This document shows positions 8,002 through 9,791 of a stretch of DNA of 9,791 nt, piece after piece. Origin of the DNA: CAZNDN01 sp964571815 (lineage in GTDB: Bacteria; Fibrobacterota; Chitinivibrionia; Chitinivibrionales; WJKA01); contig CAZNDN010000146.1 of assembly GCA_964571815.1 (NCBI GenBank), forward strand, positions 1-9,791. Reading direction: 5' to 3'. A program made the translations under genes and the position numbers. The first letter of the stretch is position 1, and every line of letters starts with the position of its first letter. The notes below the pieces were generated by a model that saw nothing but the letters and a program-made list of their open reading frames with translations, was not told the DNA's origin and did no database searches.

Positions 8002-8153
8002 GTAAAATGCCTTCGGGCTCCGTGCACCTCCCTTGTGTGCGATCTGTTCACTCATAGCTTCCCCAAATCCTCTGAGTGCCGCAGACGGGGATCACGAAGG
8101 CAGGCTACCCATAAAACGGATGTAGTCCCTCGGGTTGCATCCGTTTTTCTTTT
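8002..8153 (+). ncRNA. Candidate structured non-coding RNA (or structured metH 3' UTR)
   Basis: The region lacks a convincing gene but folds by eye into a branched shape. TGCCTTCG (8008-8015) pairs perfectly with CGAAGGCA (8095-8102). CTCCG (8018-8022) stacks inside it on CGGGG (8086-8090). Within this stem are a small hairpin GCAC/GTGC (8024-8027 with 8037-8040) and a second arm, TCTG/CAGA (8043-8046 with 8082-8085) continued by CACTCA/TGAGTG (8049-8054 with 8073-8078). That is a three-way junction, followed 10 bases later by the terminator at 8113-8153. No gene follows on the plus strand, so a riboswitch controlling a downstream gene is unlikely. A stand-alone small RNA or a metH 3' UTR element is more plausible. 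I did not recognise tmRNA, SRP RNA, RNase P RNA or a known riboswitch core; 6S RNA cannot be excluded but no signature was seen. Confidence 0.38.
8113..8153 (+). terminator. Rho-independent terminator downstream of metH / candidate RNA
   Basis: AAAACGGATG (8113-8122) and CATCCGTTTT (8138-8147) form a perfect 10-bp stem. It can extend inward through U-G, A-U and G-U pairs and a CCC/GGG pairing (8127-8129 with 8132-8134), leaving almost no loop. A T-rich tail TTTTTCTTTT (8144-8153) overlaps the 3' arm and continues past it. This is the expected 3' end for plus-strand transcription, 186 bp beyond the metH stop. Read on the minus strand, the stem ends in only four Ts, so termination of the convergent beta-helix gene here would be weaker but possible. 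Confidence 0.82.
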
Positions 8154-8252
8154 GCCCTCTATCTCCTTCAGACCGTATCTCACCGGACTGGAAGTTTCGG
8201 TCGTAACGCAATCATTAACAAACAGTTATCAGGCAATTACCCACTGTCCTCT

Positions 8253-9791
8253 TCACCGGTCGAACTCCACGGGCGCATCTCGTCGAAGGTCGGCTGTGCA
8301 GGTGCGTGAGCCGGGCGGTCGTATGCCGACATCGGAAGTATCGATGGGCTCGAATCCGAGAGCCAATGCCGGCGAATCGGCGCGAATCGTGAAATTCCGG
8401 ACCTCGATGTTCTCACAGAGCGGATCGGCGACAATCGAATGCCTGTCGTATCCCAGCTTGCGCCACTCATCCCACTCGAACACCCGGTCGTACTCGTCCC
8501 TGCCGGACTGCCCGTGGCGGCCGTTGGCGCAGTAGATCTCGCCGCCCCGGATATCGAAGTAGAGGTTCAGGTCGCTGAGGAAGGGCCGCAGCTCCAGCCT
8601 GCTGCAGGGATCGTCCAGCCCCCCTACCCATGCCGCCCGTCCGTCGGTGATGACGATATTGCGCTCGAACGTCATCATGCTGCTCACCCCGCCGTCGTCG
8701 AACGCCCGCTTCTCGGGCCAGTGAAGCCGATTGCCCCGGCTGATCCCCATCATACCCTCACCGCCGAACGCCCAGATATTGCTGCGTACGATATTCTCGC
8801 GGCCGAAGTGGAGGTGGAACGCCTCGCTGCCGGCATCGTAGCAGACGTTGTTTTCGATCACGATATGCGACGACCCCTCGTCGGGATAGATCGCCCACCC
8901 ACCATAGGTGTCCTGCTGTATGTCGTGAATCAGGTTGCCGCGAATTGCCGTGCCGGGCTGAACTCCCAGGGTGTAGATCCCGCCCATATCATCGAGCACC
9001 CCCTTGCCCAGATTGTGAATATGATTCTTCTCGATCCGGTTTCCCCGGCTGATATTCTCGGCATATCCCCACACCCAGCCACATGAGATACCACTGTAGA
9101 AAAGATCGTGTATCTCATTGTGGGCAATGTAGTTACAGTAGGCATGCCGCACAAGTATTCCCACACCCGAATGATATATCTTTCCGCAGTCGTGAATGTG
9201 GTTGTCGGTGATGTGGAGCATCCCCGTGTGGAGCCGTCGGTCCTGGTGGGCCGGCGCGCCGCCGGCCTTGATCCCTCCGGCGCCGAGGTCGCGAAAGGTG
9301 CACCCCACGACTCCGATATCCCTGCATCCGTTGCCGATCTCCAGGCCGTAGCCTCCCGAGTGTTCGAATCGGCAGTCCTCGAAGCCGCACTGCGCTGCTC
9401 CCTGGAGGAGCACTGCGCCGGGAACGCGTGATGCGGCCTGGGCCGAGCGAATCGATCCATCCCAGTCGCTGAAGGCGAACGTGATCCCGGAGAATCGGAG
9501 ACCACCCACGAAGCGATCCTGTTCGGGGGCGCCGCGAACGAGGAGGAGTTGGGACACGTGCGGAATGATCACTTCCGTATGCTCGGGCGACTGACCGGGC
9601 ATGGGAGCATAATACAGCACCCCGGTCGTCCGGTCCAGGTACCACTCCCCCGCCTCGAGCGCTTCTCCCACGTTGTCCAGATAGTATTTGGCGAACCCCT
9701 CGGCGAACGGCCTGCAGAGCGACATGCGGGCCGGTTCGGCCAGGGCCACTTCGTTGGTTGCTGCATCGAAGGACTCGATCGAGAGGCGCTC
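8253..9791 (-). CDS. Right-handed parallel beta-helix repeat protein, 5' end cut by window edge
   Basis: The frame is open from the right edge (9791) to TGA at 8253-8255, giving 512 residues of the C-terminal part; the true start lies outside the window, so secretion cannot be judged. Near residues 48-61 is GEWYLDRTTGVLYYAP, a segment typical of large beta-helix proteins. Residues of about 95 to 350 hold successive beta-helix coils with asparagine/histidine ladders: ITDNHIHDCG, IAHNEIHDL, IEKNHIHNLG, IRGNLIHDI and IENNVCYDAG. The family-typical blocks DDMGGIYTLG and YPDEGSS lie in this part. The C-terminus has FTIRADSPALALGFEPIDTSDVG, shown here in two pieces as FTIRADSPAL and GFEPIDTSDVG, a common ending of these proteins. 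They are mostly annotated only as beta-helix proteins; some relatives are carbohydrate-active (GH141-like fucosidase/xylanase), so a polysaccharide-degrading role is possible but unproven. No neighbouring gene in the window supports a specific substrate. Confidence 0.88.
   Translation of the reverse strand, partial: ERLSIESFDAATNEVALAEPARMSLCRPFAEGFAKYYLDNVGEALEAGEWYLDRTTGVLYYAPMPGQSPEHTEVIIPHVSQLLLVRGAPEQDRFVGGLRFSGITFAFSDWDGSIRSAQAASRVPGAVLLQGAAQCGFEDCRFEHSGGYGLEIGNGCRDIGVVGCTFRDLGAGGIKAGGAPAHQDRRLHTGMLHITDNHIHDCGKIYHSGVGILVRHAYCNYIAHNEIHDLFYSGISCGWVWGYAENISRGNRIEKNHIHNLGKGVLDDMGGIYTLGVQPGTAIRGNLIHDIQQDTYGGWAIYPDEGSSHIVIENNVCYDAGSEAFHLHFGRENIVRSNIWAFGGEGMMGISRGNRLHWPEKRAFDDGGVSSMMTFERNIVITDGRAAWVGGLDDPCSRLELRPFLSDLNLYFDIRGGEIYCANGRHGQSGRDEYDRVFEWDEWRKLGYDRHSIVADPLCENIEVRNFTIRADSPALALGFEPIDTSDVGIRPPGSRTCTADLRRDAPVEFDR

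Noticed and set aside
8088..8129. tRNA-like or attenuator-like alternative pairing (GGCTAC 8103-8108 with GTAGTC 8122-8127)
   Set aside because: It would compete with the terminator stem, but there is no downstream plus-strand gene to regulate, and no tRNA arms or T-loop sequence are present.
7645..8535. 296-codon plus-strand open frame spanning the metH end and the intergenic gap
   Set aside because: It overlaps the metH C-terminus out of frame, crosses the terminator at 8113-8153 and then runs antisense to the beta-helix gene; no domain is recognisable.

Overview
The window looks like bacterial chromosome from a GC-rich organism. No ribosomal RNA, tRNA, CRISPR array, insertion sequence or phage gene is visible. 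Lineage cannot be fixed from this sequence. The last gene belongs to a beta-helix family that is common in Planctomycetota, Verrucomicrobiota, Bacteroidota and related uncultured phyla, so a Gram-negative environmental lineage is a reasonable but weak guess.

Layout: (1) 1-1856, minus, the nearly complete gene of an acetyl-CoA hydrolase/CoA-transferase fused to a C-terminal GNAT acetyltransferase domain; it runs off the left edge. (2) 1915-4023, minus, a single-chain (alpha+beta) NDP-forming acyl-CoA synthetase, 58 bp upstream of the first gene and probably in one operon with it. The 58 bp gap holds a strong GC hairpin without a U-tract. (3) 4024-4249, a divergent control region with weak promoter candidates both ways and a 9-codon open frame with a good ribosome binding site. 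(4) 4250-7927, plus, a complete cobalamin-dependent methionine synthase (metH). (5) 7928-8252, a gap between convergent genes, holding a possible branched structured RNA (8002-8112) that ends in a clear Rho-independent terminator (8113-8153). Nothing is recognisable in 8154-8252. (6) 8253-9791, minus, the C-terminal 512 residues of a right-handed parallel beta-helix protein, cut by the right edge.

How the genes fit together: genes 1 and 2 form an acyl-CoA/acetate module. The synthetase can interconvert acyl-CoA, ADP and phosphate with acid, ATP and CoA, while the transferase moves or hydrolyses CoA. The GNAT domain carried by the transferase adds a possible acetylation or regulatory function. 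metH is a separate one-carbon/methionine gene driven from the same intergenic region. The beta-helix protein is probably carbohydrate-related and looks unconnected to the others.

Most of the window is ordinary core metabolism. The items most worth a second look are the candidate RNA downstream of metH, the arrangement in which GNAT sits on the CoA-transferase rather than on the neighbouring synthetase, and the leader region of metH.
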